Origin: JAVBTR01 sp031556065 | Lineage (GTDB): Bacteria > Bacillota > Clostridia > Christensenellales > Aristaeellaceae | Length of the DNA stretch: 15,014 nucleotides | Reading direction: 5' to 3' | NCBI GenBank assembly: GCA_031556065.1 | Contig: JAVBTR010000047.1 | Span: 1-15,014, forward strand | In this document: piece after piece, positions 1-8,188 of the stretch | Layout: each line of letters begins with the position of its first letter | Position numbering within the stretch: position 1 is the first letter of the stretch | Notes under the pieces: model-generated | Told to the model about the DNA's origin: nothing | The model's input: the letters and a program-made list of their open reading frames with translations, nothing else | Databases searched by the model: none | Made by a program: the position numbers and the translations under genes

Positions 1-3000
1 GCGCCATCAATTCCTTTATGCAGCAGATGAAAGCAGCTAGTGATAGCGTTACGGCAGTGATACAGGCGGGTGCGAATCAGGGGAAGGCTGCTGTTCAAGA
101 AGCGGCGCAAGAGATGGCGGCAAGCACAGAAACAAACTCAAAGGAACAGAAAGAGGCATATGGCAAGGTTGCTGATGCAGCTTTAAAAGCGTATAAGGGG
201 ATAGGCGCTGCAATAAATGAAAGTATAGCAGAGTTAAATAAATACACCATAGCAATGAATGGGCTGGAAGCGGCGGCGAAACGGCAGGGGTTGTCTTCTG
301 CCGAAACGATAAAAACCATGAATGGTGTTACTGATGCTATCTTCGGGGCGACCGACGGCGCTACAGCTTTGGGGCACCTTTTAGATAGTGGGCTAGGCGC
401 AGACAAGGCAGCAAATCTGTTGAACCGCTTTAAAGAAACTGCCGCCCTTAGCCGAACTGAAAACATAAGCTTTACAGATTCTATCGTTGCCGCAGCCGCA
501 GCGATAGAGCGGGGGGATACCCAGGGCTTAAAAGCTATTGGTATTATGAAAACCCAATCTGATATACAAAAGGAATACGCAGCTAGCGTAGGCTTATCTG
601 TGGATCAGTTGACCGAATCCATGAAGATGGAGGCGGTCTATCAGGGAATTATGACGGCAACAGCAAGCATGGTTGGCGATTACGCTACCTTTCAACAAAC
701 ATTGGCAGGGTCACAGGAGAGGGCCATCCAATCCGGTGAACAGCTTGCTGTTACCTTCGGGGATAGCATGGCCCCTGCGGTGCAATTAGCCAACGACATG
801 CTATCCGGGCTTTATTTGACGCTGGATGCGGTAGCCGGGGCATGTCCACCACTTACGGCAGGGGTTACAACGGCCACAACAACAGTGCTGGGACTGGTTA
901 CGGCAATACAGACGCTATCAAAAGCACAGGAGCTTATGGCTAAAGTGAATGGGATAGGAGGGCTGTTTGGCGGTTTGTCATTGGGGGCTGTTGGGGGCAT
1001 TGCGGCGGCGATCGGCGGGATTGTTGCGTTATATACTGGTTTGAAAAAAGTGGCAGAGGAAACGGCGGCGGCTGAGGCCAAGGCTTATGAGGAACGACAA
1101 GTGCAGATAGCAAATTCATCTGCCGAGGCGAAGCAACTTACCGACTTGGCCAATCGTTACGATGAGCTTTCTGGCAAAGCCAGACTTAGCTATTCCGAAA
1201 TGAAAGAAAAGAAGGGCATCGAGGAAACCCTATCTAACATGGGTGTTGTGGGCGGTGCTGTTGATACGCTGACCGGGAAATACAAGGATCTTGCCGAGGC
1301 GGCAAGGGAAGCGGCGGACGAGGCATTCGACGTAAGCCAGGGTGGACTTGAAAAGCAGGAAGAGGACGATCGCACCAAGTACGAAAAAGCGGTTAAAGAT
1401 TTGGAAACTTATTCGGAGCGGGCGAAGACTGCAAAGTTAATGTTGGCTAAGACAGAGAAGGCAATTGGGGACTGGAAGAAAGGCTTGATTGTTGAACTCC
1501 CCCAACCAGGCAAGATAAAAGAGTGGGAAGATACGCTTACGGAGTATGAAAAAAGGTTTGGTATTGTAAAAGAAACAGCCACCAATCTTTTTTCTACCAT
1601 GCTGACTAAAGCATCGGATGCGTCTGTTCATTCTGGGACACCTCGTGCGGCTGCCAACACTATCGTTAGTAGCTTAATGGAACAATTCAACGAAATGATC
1701 GGTAAGGAAGGTTTTGATTTTAATTCGGGCATGGTTGATAATTTCCAAACTGATATTGAAGCAATGTTTGAAAGCCTATCGTCCGCTGTTGTGTCCTCCG
1801 ACGCATCGAATGCCATAATCGCCCTTGAAGGATTTAAAGAAAAATACTCAAATGGCATGAAATTCACCGATGACGACATAAAAAACGTTAAGCAGTCTGT
1901 CAGCACGATTACCAACGAGTTCTACTGGGCGCTATTCAATGATTTAGCAAAGAACAAATCAAATGTTGAAGCTAGTGATATGGCTGCTAATATGCTAAGA
2001 ACGATCCTGGGGCCATTTATGGCTGCGGTGAACGATGTTGACATGATTGACGGCATCGTGGAGAAATTGCACAACGCCATTGACACAGACAAGTTGACCA
2101 GCATACAAGAAAAGCTACTAAACGGCGGCGACACAGCACTTTTGGATGCATCAAAAAAGAGCTATGAAGAGGCTGCCGCTGCAATGAAAACAGCCGGGGA
2201 TGAGATCGAAAAATATGCTAACGCCAAGCAGCTTTTGAACGAGTTGGAAGAAAAACGTGGCAGTGGTACTGAATGGGATGACGTAGGGGTGCAAGCCTTG
2301 GTTACGTCGCTTGAAACAGCTGGTGTTGCCTTGAAAGATTGGGGCGACATCGAAGATCAAGCAATGTTGGTGAACGGTGCGTTGGCCAAATCCGAGAAGG
2401 AATATCAGGATATTATTACCAGCGGTGCATATGCACAGGCAAAGCAAGGGATGAAAGACATCGTTCAAGCAGCTCAGCTCCTTATCGACACAAAAAAAGA
2501 GAACGGCGAAACAGACGATGAGGAATATAAGAAGCTCCAAGATATTATAAATGCGGAAATGGTGTATTTGGGTCTTTTGGAAAACGCAAAAACTGCGGCA
2601 GAAGGCACCAAAATCGAAGACCGCCCCTTCGATGCAGCCACAGCCAATGCCAAGCAATACCAAAAAGAAGTCGACAGGATAGCCAAATCATATAACGACT
2701 TGAAGAAATACAAGGCGGGCATTGAAGACGGTGCAAAAGCTTGGGGAAAGCAAAAAGAGGTGCTACAAAGTGTAAACAAAAATCTACCGGAATATAAGCA
2801 AGCACTTTTAGATGCCTTTGGAACCACCGAAATAACGACGGAGCAAGTCGCAGATTATATTAAAAGGATGGACGAGTCTTATTCCAATTCCTTTGATGAT
2901 ATAGCGTCAAAAGCAGACAGCCTTGATACCAACTTACTACAGCTTGCCGCAGATGCGGGGTTTTATAGCGTTGGTGAAGTTGATTTATCGCAGGCACAAG

Positions 3001-4880
3001 CGGCTTCTGCTTCTTTTAGGGCAGAACTGTTTTTGCTCAAAGCGCTTATGGATGCACTGGGAATAAAAACCGGCGGCGGCACTGGCGGCAAAGGCGGTGG
3101 CGGCGGCAAAAAATCCTCCTGGTATGATGACCAAATCAAAGACATGGAGCACCTGCGCAAGCTGGGGCAATTAACCTACGAGGAAGAGCTTGCCTATTTG
3201 GAACGGCTGAACAGCGCCCGGGGCAGGCTGAAAAAGGACGAGCAAACCGACCTGGATGAGCGCTTGTATCAGGCCAGGGAGGACGTGCGGCAAAAGGCCA
3301 TCGACGACGATTATGCTTATTTGGACCACAAAAAGCACATGAACGAAATGGACCTGACCCAAGAATTGGCCTACCTTGAAACAATGAAAGCCGCCCACAC
3401 CATGAACGCGGAAGAGTTGACGACCATTGAAGAAAAGCTCTACGATGTGCGGGAGGCCATCCGGCAAAAGGCCTTGGAGGACGATTACGCTGCCATCGAC
3501 CACCGCAAGGCCATGGAAGCCATCAGCCTTGAAGAAGAGTTGGCCGCCCTTGAAGCCATTCGGGCGGCACGGGACATGAACGTGGCGGAAAGCCTGGCCT
3601 ATGAAGAGCGGGTTTACGCGTTGAAGCAGGACATCCGCCGCAAGAACATTGAGGACGACTACGGGGACATGGAGCACGAAAAGCGCATGGGCCGCCTTAG
3701 CTACCAAGAAGAAGTGGAATGGCTTGAGCGCATACGGGACAAGCACCAGATGACGGCGGAAGAACAGCGGCAGATCGAGGAGGAGCTGTACGACGCCCGG
3801 GAGCAATACCGTCAAGCACTTTTGCAGGGGGATTACAGCGCCCTGGAGCACCGCAAGCGCATGGGCGAAATGACCCTGGAGCAGGAGCTGGAAACCCTGC
3901 AAGCCATTAAGGCAGCCCGGGAAATGAACGCAGAAGAGCTGCTGGAAATGGAAGAAAAGCTCTATGCCCAGGAGCAGTCCATCCGCAGCCGGGACGCGGG
4001 TAGCATTACCAAGCTGATGACCAGCCTGACCAAGGCCTTATCGGAACGGTACAAGGAAATGCGGGACGAGGAAACGGCGCTTTTGAAGGCCTCCAAGGAG
4101 GGCTGGAAGGATTGGGCCGACGAAAACGTGAAGGCCATACAGGACCAGATCGACGCCCTGGACGCGCTGCTTAAAAAGGAAGACAGCGACGCCACCGACG
4201 AAAAGGAGCTAAAGCAGATCGCCAGCCTCCGGGAGCAAATCCAGTTTGAACAGGATGAATACAACCGCAGGCAGCTCCAGGCCCAGCTGGACAAGGCCCT
4301 GGAGGACCGGGAAACAAGGCTGCGCAAGGAAGCCATCGAAGCTGAAAAGGCAGCCCTGAAGGAAAAGCAGGAGGCCATTAAGGAGGAGGCCAAGGCCCAG
4401 CAGGAGGCACTGGACGGCCAGATAGACGAAATTAAAACCAACTACGAGGAACGGCTGAAGGCCGCCGCCCTTCAAGCGGAGGCGGAACGGCTGATTCTAT
4501 CCGATAGCCAGGACGCCATTCTGGCCCTGTTAAAGGACTACGAGGCGGATTACAACGCCACTGGCCAAACCCTGGGTGAGGCGCTGTTGGATGGCTTTAT
4601 AGCCTCCGTAGGGGATGTGGACGCCTGGTTTGAGGCCTTTAACACCCAGTACACCGCGGCCTACGATGCCATGAAGGAAATGGCCCTGGAAGCCTCCGCC
4701 AGGTTCGAACAGGCCTATCGGGCACGGCAGCAGCAGCAAATAGACGCCATCGCCCAGGCGGCCACCCAGCAGGCCATTATCGTGAACCAAAGCCAAACCT
4801 TTAACCAGCCCGTGGAATCGGCCGCCGATGTGGCCAGAAGGGTGCAGCTGATGAATGAGGAATTGGGGAAAATATTGTGA
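1..4880 (+). CDS. Phage tail tape measure protein (5' end cut by window)
   Basis: This protein sets the length of the siphophage tail tube and is thought to help DNA entry. The frame is open to the window edge with no stop before the ATG at 18 and no ribosome binding site there, so the true start lies upstream. Counting from that ATG there are 1620 residues. The order is: an alanine-rich helical N-terminal part; a glycine/alanine hydrophobic stretch at about 312-344 that could be membrane-active; long charged helical segments; a glycine-rich linker at 1019-1030; five repeats of about 58 residues at 1038-1325; then coiled-coil-like Lys/Glu-rich helices to about 1500. Length, helical content and the position just before the distal tail gene support the call. 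GC rises from about 42% (25 of 60 bases at 1861-1920) to 65% (39 of 60 at 3841-3900), which suggests a chimeric gene. At roughly 1.5 angstrom per residue the tail would be about 240 nm or more. Confidence 0.93.
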   Translation, partial: AINSFMQQMKAASDSVTAVIQAGANQGKAAVQEAAQEMAASTETNSKEQKEAYGKVADAALKAYKGIGAAINESIAELNKYTIAMNGLEAAAKRQGLSSAETIKTMNGVTDAIFGATDGATALGHLLDSGLGADKAANLLNRFKETAALSRTENISFTDSIVAAAAAIERGDTQGLKAIGIMKTQSDIQKEYAASVGLSVDQLTESMKMEAVYQGIMTATASMVGDYATFQQTLAGSQERAIQSGEQLAVTFGDSMAPAVQLANDMLSGLYLTLDAVAGACPPLTAGVTTATTTVLGLVTAIQTLSKAQELMAKVNGIGGLFGGLSLGAVGGIAAAIGGIVALYTGLKKVAEETAAAEAKAYEERQVQIANSSAEAKQLTDLANRYDELSGKARLSYSEMKEKKGIEETLSNMGVVGGAVDTLTGKYKDLAEAAREAADEAFDVSQGGLEKQEEDDRTKYEKAVKDLETYSERAKTAKLMLAKTEKAIGDWKKGLIVELPQPGKIKEWEDTLTEYEKRFGIVKETATNLFSTMLTKASDASVHSGTPRAAANTIVSSLMEQFNEMIGKEGFDFNSGMVDNFQTDIEAMFESLSSAVVSSDASNAIIALEGFKEKYSNGMKFTDDDIKNVKQSVSTITNEFYWALFNDLAKNKSNVEASDMAANMLRTILGPFMAAVNDVDMIDGIVEKLHNAIDTDKLTSIQEKLLNGGDTALLDASKKSYEEAAAAMKTAGDEIEKYANAKQLLNELEEKRGSGTEWDDVGVQALVTSLETAGVALKDWGDIEDQAMLVNGALAKSEKEYQDIITSGAYAQAKQGMKDIVQAAQLLIDTKKENGETDDEEYKKLQDIINAEMVYLGLLENAKTAAEGTKIEDRPFDAATANAKQYQKEVDRIAKSYNDLKKYKAGIEDGAKAWGKQKEVLQSVNKNLPEYKQALLDAFGTTEITTEQVADYIKRMDESYSNSFDDIASKADSLDTNLLQLAADAGFYSVGEVDLSQAQAASASFRAELFLLKALMDALGIKTGGGTGGKGGGGGKKSSWYDDQIKDMEHLRKLGQLTYEEELAYLERLNSARGRLKKDEQTDLDERLYQAREDVRQKAIDDDYAYLDHKKHMNEMDLTQELAYLETMKAAHTMNAEELTTIEEKLYDVREAIRQKALEDDYAAIDHRKAMEAISLEEELAALEAIRAARDMNVAESLAYEERVYALKQDIRRKNIEDDYGDMEHEKRMGRLSYQEEVEWLERIRDKHQMTAEEQRQIEEELYDAREQYRQALLQGDYSALEHRKRMGEMTLEQELETLQAIKAAREMNAEELLEMEEKLYAQEQSIRSRDAGSITKLMTSLTKALSERYKEMRDEETALLKASKEGWKDWADENVKAIQDQIDALDALLKKEDSDATDEKELKQIASLREQIQFEQDEYNRRQLQAQLDKALEDRETRLRKEAIEAEKAALKEKQEAIKEEAKAQQEALDGQIDEIKTNYEERLKAAALQAEAERLILSDSQDAILALLKDYEADYNATGQTLGEALLDGFIASVGDVDAWFEAFNTQYTAAYDAMKEMALEASARFEQAYRARQQQQIDAIAQAATQQAIIVNQSQTFNQPVESAADVARRVQLMNEELGKIL
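3129..3992 (+). repeat. Five tandem ~58-residue repeats inside the tape measure gene
   Basis: Residues 1038-1096, 1097-1154, 1155-1212, 1213-1270 and 1271-1325 (counted from the ATG at 18) align as tandem copies of 59, 58, 58, 58 and 55 residues. The shared pattern is a DDY start, a His at position 8 followed by a basic pair and Met, an E-E-L-x-x-L-E block, an M-x-A-E-E block, and an E-E-x-L-Y / R-Q-K ending. The copies have diverged at both protein and DNA level, so the duplication is not recent. Each unit would form two or three helices. Repeats of this kind are an easy way to change tail length in unit steps. Confidence 0.88.
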
Positions 4881-4882
4881 TT

Positions 4883-5086
4883 TCGTGGGAATGCTTGCAT
4901 TCCCACGAGGGATTTCCCTCACGGCGCTGTAAAATCTTCGATTTTACGGTCGGGGCCGACTAAAAGGTATGTTCGCTCTGCGAACGACCCGTACACCCGG
5001 CAAAGCCGGGCGATACGATTTTCACTTGGAGGGTTGCGACCCTCCAAACCTCCCAGGGGTGCGGTAGGGGATGGGATATTTCCCAT
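4883..5086 (+). repeat. Array of about eight consecutive short hairpins between tail genes
   Basis: This gap between the tape measure stop and the distal tail start holds no plus-strand gene. It carries successive perfect inverted repeats: 4883-4908 (12-base arms TCGTGGGAATGC), 4907-4920 (GAGGG), 4929-4947 (GTAAAATC), 4949-4960 (GTCGG), 4971-4985 (GTTCGC), 4996-5010 (CCCGGC), 5026-5047 (TTGGAGGGT) and 5071-5086 (ATGGGA). Loops are mostly 2 to 4 bases. CGTA at 4990-4993 can pair with TACG at 5014-5017, extending the sixth stem. Arm sequences differ between hairpins while the architecture is constant. It may be a structured RNA within the tail transcript, a dispersed palindromic repeat or MITE-like insertion, or an attenuator. 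None of the hairpins has a proper U-tract, so it does not look like a standard terminator. Confidence 0.8.
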
Positions 5087-5140
5087 AATATCAAGAGCTT
5101 TGAAGGAAAATCTTTTAGCTAAAAACGAAAGGATCATTAC

Positions 5141-6022
5141 ATGCAAAAACTTACATACACAAACATCCTGGGCGAGAGCGTCATGTTTTACAACGCTCCG
5201 CCCTTTATTCTGGAGAAAATCCGGGGCACTGGGGCCACGGAGAACGTGATCACGGCCATAGGCGGCTACCAGCAGGACGGGGATGCCACCTATACCATAC
5301 GGAAAAACACAAGGCCTATCGATTTGAGCTTCCATGTGGAGGGCCGGGGCCGGGGGGACATGTACGAAAAGCGGAGGGCCCTGAGCGCGGTGCTGGTGCG
5401 CCACAAGGCCTTTAACCCGGCAACAGGCCAGAAGGCACGGTTGGTTTACGAAAACGATGGGGGCCAGTGGTGGACCTTTGCGGTGCCGGAAGGGGGAGTA
5501 ACCTTTGATAACCGCATACGGGATTACCATTACAGCATCCCCCTTTCCTTTCGGTGCGAAAGCCCCTACTGGTTTGCCATGGCGCAAAAGCAATCGGTGC
5601 TGGCTTACTCGGACACGGGCTTCGAACTGCCTTTTGGGTTCCCGGTAGCCTTTGGCCAGCGTGAGTTTCGAAAAACGTTGGAAAACAACGGCCAGGTTTA
5701 CACCCCTGTGGAAATGACCATTGAAGGCCAGGGGGAAACCCCGGTGATCTACAACCATTCCATCGGCGTCTTTCTGGCGCTGACAGAGCCTCTGCCCGCG
5801 GGCTATACCCTTTATATGAATACCGACCCGGTGAGCCTGGCGGTGACGGTGACCGGCCCGGATGGCACCACGGAAAACGCCTACGGCTACCTGGACCCGG
5901 AAACGGCCCTTACCGCCTTTACCCTGCGCCCAGGGCTTAACGATGTGGAATACCTCCCCGGAGGCACCGCGGCAAAAAGCCGGATTACCATTAAATGGTA
6001 TGAACGGTTTGAGGGGGTGTAA
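5141..6022 (+). CDS. Distal tail protein (Dit), siphophage tail family
   Basis: At 293 residues this matches the Dit family (Sipho_tail), which forms the hexameric hub that joins the tail tube to the tip or baseplate. The N-terminal half has the usual features: a short beta start, an I-x-G-x-G-A-T-type stretch around residues 28-33, the segment describing a tube-like barrel with a basic R-x-x-L-S-A-V-L helix near 78-85, and the F-R-C-E-S-P-Y-W motif near residues 137-144 that ends the core domain. The C-terminal half is a beta-rich extension, as in longer Dit proteins. The ATG is preceded by AAAGGA at 5128-5133, 7 bases away. It lies downstream of the hairpin array and is followed after 3 bases by the next gene, in the usual tail order. 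Confidence 0.88.
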   Translation: MQKLTYTNILGESVMFYNAPPFILEKIRGTGATENVITAIGGYQQDGDATYTIRKNTRPIDLSFHVEGRGRGDMYEKRRALSAVLVRHKAFNPATGQKARLVYENDGGQWWTFAVPEGGVTFDNRIRDYHYSIPLSFRCESPYWFAMAQKQSVLAYSDTGFELPFGFPVAFGQREFRKTLENNGQVYTPVEMTIEGQGETPVIYNHSIGVFLALTEPLPAGYTLYMNTDPVSLAVTVTGPDGTTENAYGYLDPETALTAFTLRPGLNDVEYLPGGTAAKSRITIKWYERFEGV

Positions 6023-6025
6023 AGG

Positions 6026-7336
6026 TTGAAAACCCTGATGATCATGACACGGGATTTTAAGCTGCTGGGCGAGATTCCCCAGTTTAACAGCCTGATCTAC
6101 ACCAGGTCCCACTACGGCGTGGGGGATTTTTCTTTGGAGATCAGCCCCGGTGCCTCCTGTGCGGAGCAATTGGCCCAGGGGGTTCTTTTGTACGACCCGG
6201 AGGCCCCCCACAAAATGATGCTGGTGGAGGATTATTACATTGACGAGAAAGCCATCAAGCTCAACGGCTGCCAGCTTAAGGGGGATGTGCGCAAGCGCAT
6301 CTGCGTGCCGCCCTTAAGCCTGCCAACCACCCTTTACCAATGGGATGGCCTAAAGTGGCTGGAGATCACCGACCAGGAGACCATTTATGTTTTAATGCAG
6401 GGGGATGTGTACGAGGGCTACGCCTTCCCCCTGGAACCAAGGGGCGGCATGGTGTTTTCGGACATGAGCGCCCTGGCCACGGTTTACGACTGGGATACCA
6501 AGAGCCAGACAGGGGAAACCTGGCTGGATTTGGGCGTGGCCCAATTGCGCAGCAAGTACAAGAATTTTGGCTGGGATAGCTTCATCGGCTCCGCTGAATC
6601 AGCCATCAAGCACTTTGTTTCAAACAACCTCACAGCCCCGGAGGATGGAAAGCGCCTGATGCCCGGCTGGGCAATGGCCCCGGATCAGAGCAGAGGGCTT
6701 GCGCTTCCATGGCGGGCCAGGTTCGATAAACTGGATACCTTTCTTGCAGCCATTGGGGAGGCCACCGGCATGGGCTACGACCTGACGCCGGATTTTGCCA
6801 GTAAGCAATTTGTGCTGGAGGTGGTAGAGGGCAACGACTATTCCAAGGGCAAAAAGCGGGTGGTCATCGCCACGGACATGGGTAACGCCGAAGGGGTGAG
6901 CCTGCAAATGCAATTAATGAACACCTATACAACCGCATACACCGGCGGCGCAGGGGAAGACGCCCAGCGGCTGATCCTCACCGTTAGCGGGGAAAACACG
7001 GGCACGGACAGGCGGGAAATGTGGGTGGATGCAGGCTCGGTGGACAACCCGGAGGATTTAAACCTCAATGGCCGGAACAAGCTGGCCGACGCAGCCCCCA
7101 GGGTGGCCCTCTCCGCCAAGGTGATCGATACGGGGGCCTGTAAATATGAACGGGATTGGGACGTGGGGGATATCGTCTTGATTCGCCGCCAGGGGGCCAT
7201 AACAGCCACAAGGATTTTAAGCGTGACGGAAACCTACGAACGGGACAGGGCCAGACAATTGGATGTGGTCTTCGGCTCCGGCACCGTGAGCCTGGCCAGC
7301 GTTTTAAAGCGCATGGGAACCATAACAGTAAGATAG
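6026..7336 (+). CDS. Siphophage Gp37-like tail protein (ReqiPepy6 Gp37 type)
   Basis: At 436 residues this resembles the Siphovirus ReqiPepy6 Gp37-like family, which sits after Dit in many Gram-positive siphophages in the place of the tail-associated (Tal/gp27-like) protein. The N-terminus, with a beta strand followed by a Y-x-R-x-x-x-G-x-G-D-F-S-L-E-I pattern at 25-39, and the later L-x-V-V-E-G-N-D-Y region near 270 fit that family. The start is TTG at 6026: the strong GAGGGGGTG at 6011-6019 is 6 bases upstream. ATG at 6038 (residue 5) is poorly spaced and less likely. The gene lies 3 bases after dit and is translationally close to it. No lysozyme or peptidase domain is evident, so a wall-degrading role is not supported. 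Confidence 0.82.
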   Translation: MKTLMIMTRDFKLLGEIPQFNSLIYTRSHYGVGDFSLEISPGASCAEQLAQGVLLYDPEAPHKMMLVEDYYIDEKAIKLNGCQLKGDVRKRICVPPLSLPTTLYQWDGLKWLEITDQETIYVLMQGDVYEGYAFPLEPRGGMVFSDMSALATVYDWDTKSQTGETWLDLGVAQLRSKYKNFGWDSFIGSAESAIKHFVSNNLTAPEDGKRLMPGWAMAPDQSRGLALPWRARFDKLDTFLAAIGEATGMGYDLTPDFASKQFVLEVVEGNDYSKGKKRVVIATDMGNAEGVSLQMQLMNTYTTAYTGGAGEDAQRLILTVSGENTGTDRREMWVDAGSVDNPEDLNLNGRNKLADAAPRVALSAKVIDTGACKYERDWDVGDIVLIRRQGAITATRILSVTETYERDRARQLDVVFGSGTVSLASVLKRMGTITVR

Positions 7337-7348
7337 GAGATTGGAAAA

Positions 7349-8176
7349 ATGCTTATTAGATACGGATTATTCGACAGCACCACACAGGACGAACGGGTAT
7401 ATGCAGCCGACCAGGTGGCGGTTATTTTTAGGGCGCTTTCCTTAAGCGGCGTGGTGGATTTGGACACCTGCCTTAAGATTACGGCGGCGGGGGATGGAAT
7501 GAAGGTGAACATGGCCCCTGGCAGCGCCCTTGTCAGCGGGTATATGATGGATGCCATCGACGACGGCGGCGGGGTGTATCAATTGCTTTTTAATGCAGGC
7601 GGCAGCCAGGCACGGGTGGACCGTGTGGTGGTCAGACTGGACCTTTCAAGCGATTCCCGGACGGTTCTGCCCTCCATTAAGCAGGGCACGCCCTCCGGCA
7701 CGCCTGTGGCCCCGGCGCTTACCAGAAGCGGGGAAATTTATGAGATTTCCTTGGCGCAGGTTTATATTGCGGCCGGTGCAACGGCCATTACCGCTGCCAA
7801 TATCACCGACGAAAGAGGGGACGAAAACACCTGCGGCGTTGTGCTGCCCAAGGTGCTAAAGCTTTCTACCCTGGGGAGCACCCACGTGCACAGCGTGGCT
7901 ACTACGGCAGCAGGCGGCTTTATGTCTGCGTCCCAGGTGGCGCTGCTCAGTGGTGCTGTGGCCAGCACCGGAGCCAATGCCAGCGAGATTGCATCCCTGA
8001 AAAGCAGGGTTGCAACTCTTGAATCGGCAGTATCTGCCTTACAGGCAACCGTTTCCGCCCATGCAGCCCAGCTGGCAGGGCTTACAAGCGCGTCCACGCC
8101 TGCGTTTAAGGGCATGACCCTCAGCGGCACGCTGAACATGGGGAGTAATTATATTGATAATGCTTTGTTCAAGTAA
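7349..8176 (+). CDS. Baseplate/tail appendage structural protein with coiled coil
   Basis: At 275 residues this looks like the minor structural proteins that follow the Gp37-like protein in clostridial phages. The first 30 residues carry the common Y-G-x-F-D-S ... D-x-R-x-Y-x-A-x-Q opening, followed by a beta-rich domain to about 160 with the V-x-P-G-x-A-x-V-x-G-Y pattern at 54-65. Residues 178-200 hold the H-V-H-S-V-A-T-T-A-x-x-G-F-M-S-A motif frequent in fibre and baseplate proteins. Residues about 208-245 form a heptad-type coiled coil that probably trimerises. The last 25 residues (T-L-S-G-T-L-N-M) resemble fibre beta repeats. AGGAGA at 7335-7340 overlaps the previous stop and sits 8 bases before ATG. 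The role is likely to connect the tail tip to the receptor-binding fibres. Confidence 0.72.
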   Translation: MLIRYGLFDSTTQDERVYAADQVAVIFRALSLSGVVDLDTCLKITAAGDGMKVNMAPGSALVSGYMMDAIDDGGGVYQLLFNAGGSQARVDRVVVRLDLSSDSRTVLPSIKQGTPSGTPVAPALTRSGEIYEISLAQVYIAAGATAITAANITDERGDENTCGVVLPKVLKLSTLGSTHVHSVATTAAGGFMSASQVALLSGAVASTGANASEIASLKSRVATLESAVSALQATVSAHAAQLAGLTSASTPAFKGMTLSGTLNMGSNYIDNALFK

Positions 8177-8188
8177 GGAGGATCGCAT

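Noticed and set aside
3171..3902. A 243-codon open frame on the minus strand over the tape measure repeats
   Set aside because: It mirrors the helical repeat and gives a hydrophobic, Val/Leu/Phe-rich product, the usual antisense shadow of a Lys/Glu-rich coiled coil.
4883..5086. CRISPR array or standard terminator
   Set aside because: The inverted repeats differ from each other in sequence, so there are no conserved repeats with spacers; no stem is followed by a run of Ts.
4919..6211. A 430-codon open frame on the minus strand over the hairpin block and the distal tail gene
   Set aside because: It lies antisense to a well-supported distal tail gene, has no family features and no matching gene order; part of it reads through the palindromic hairpins, which look like nothing coding.
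6026..7336. Tail-associated lysin activity in the Gp37-like protein
   Set aside because: No peptidase, lysozyme or amidase motif could be seen in it.
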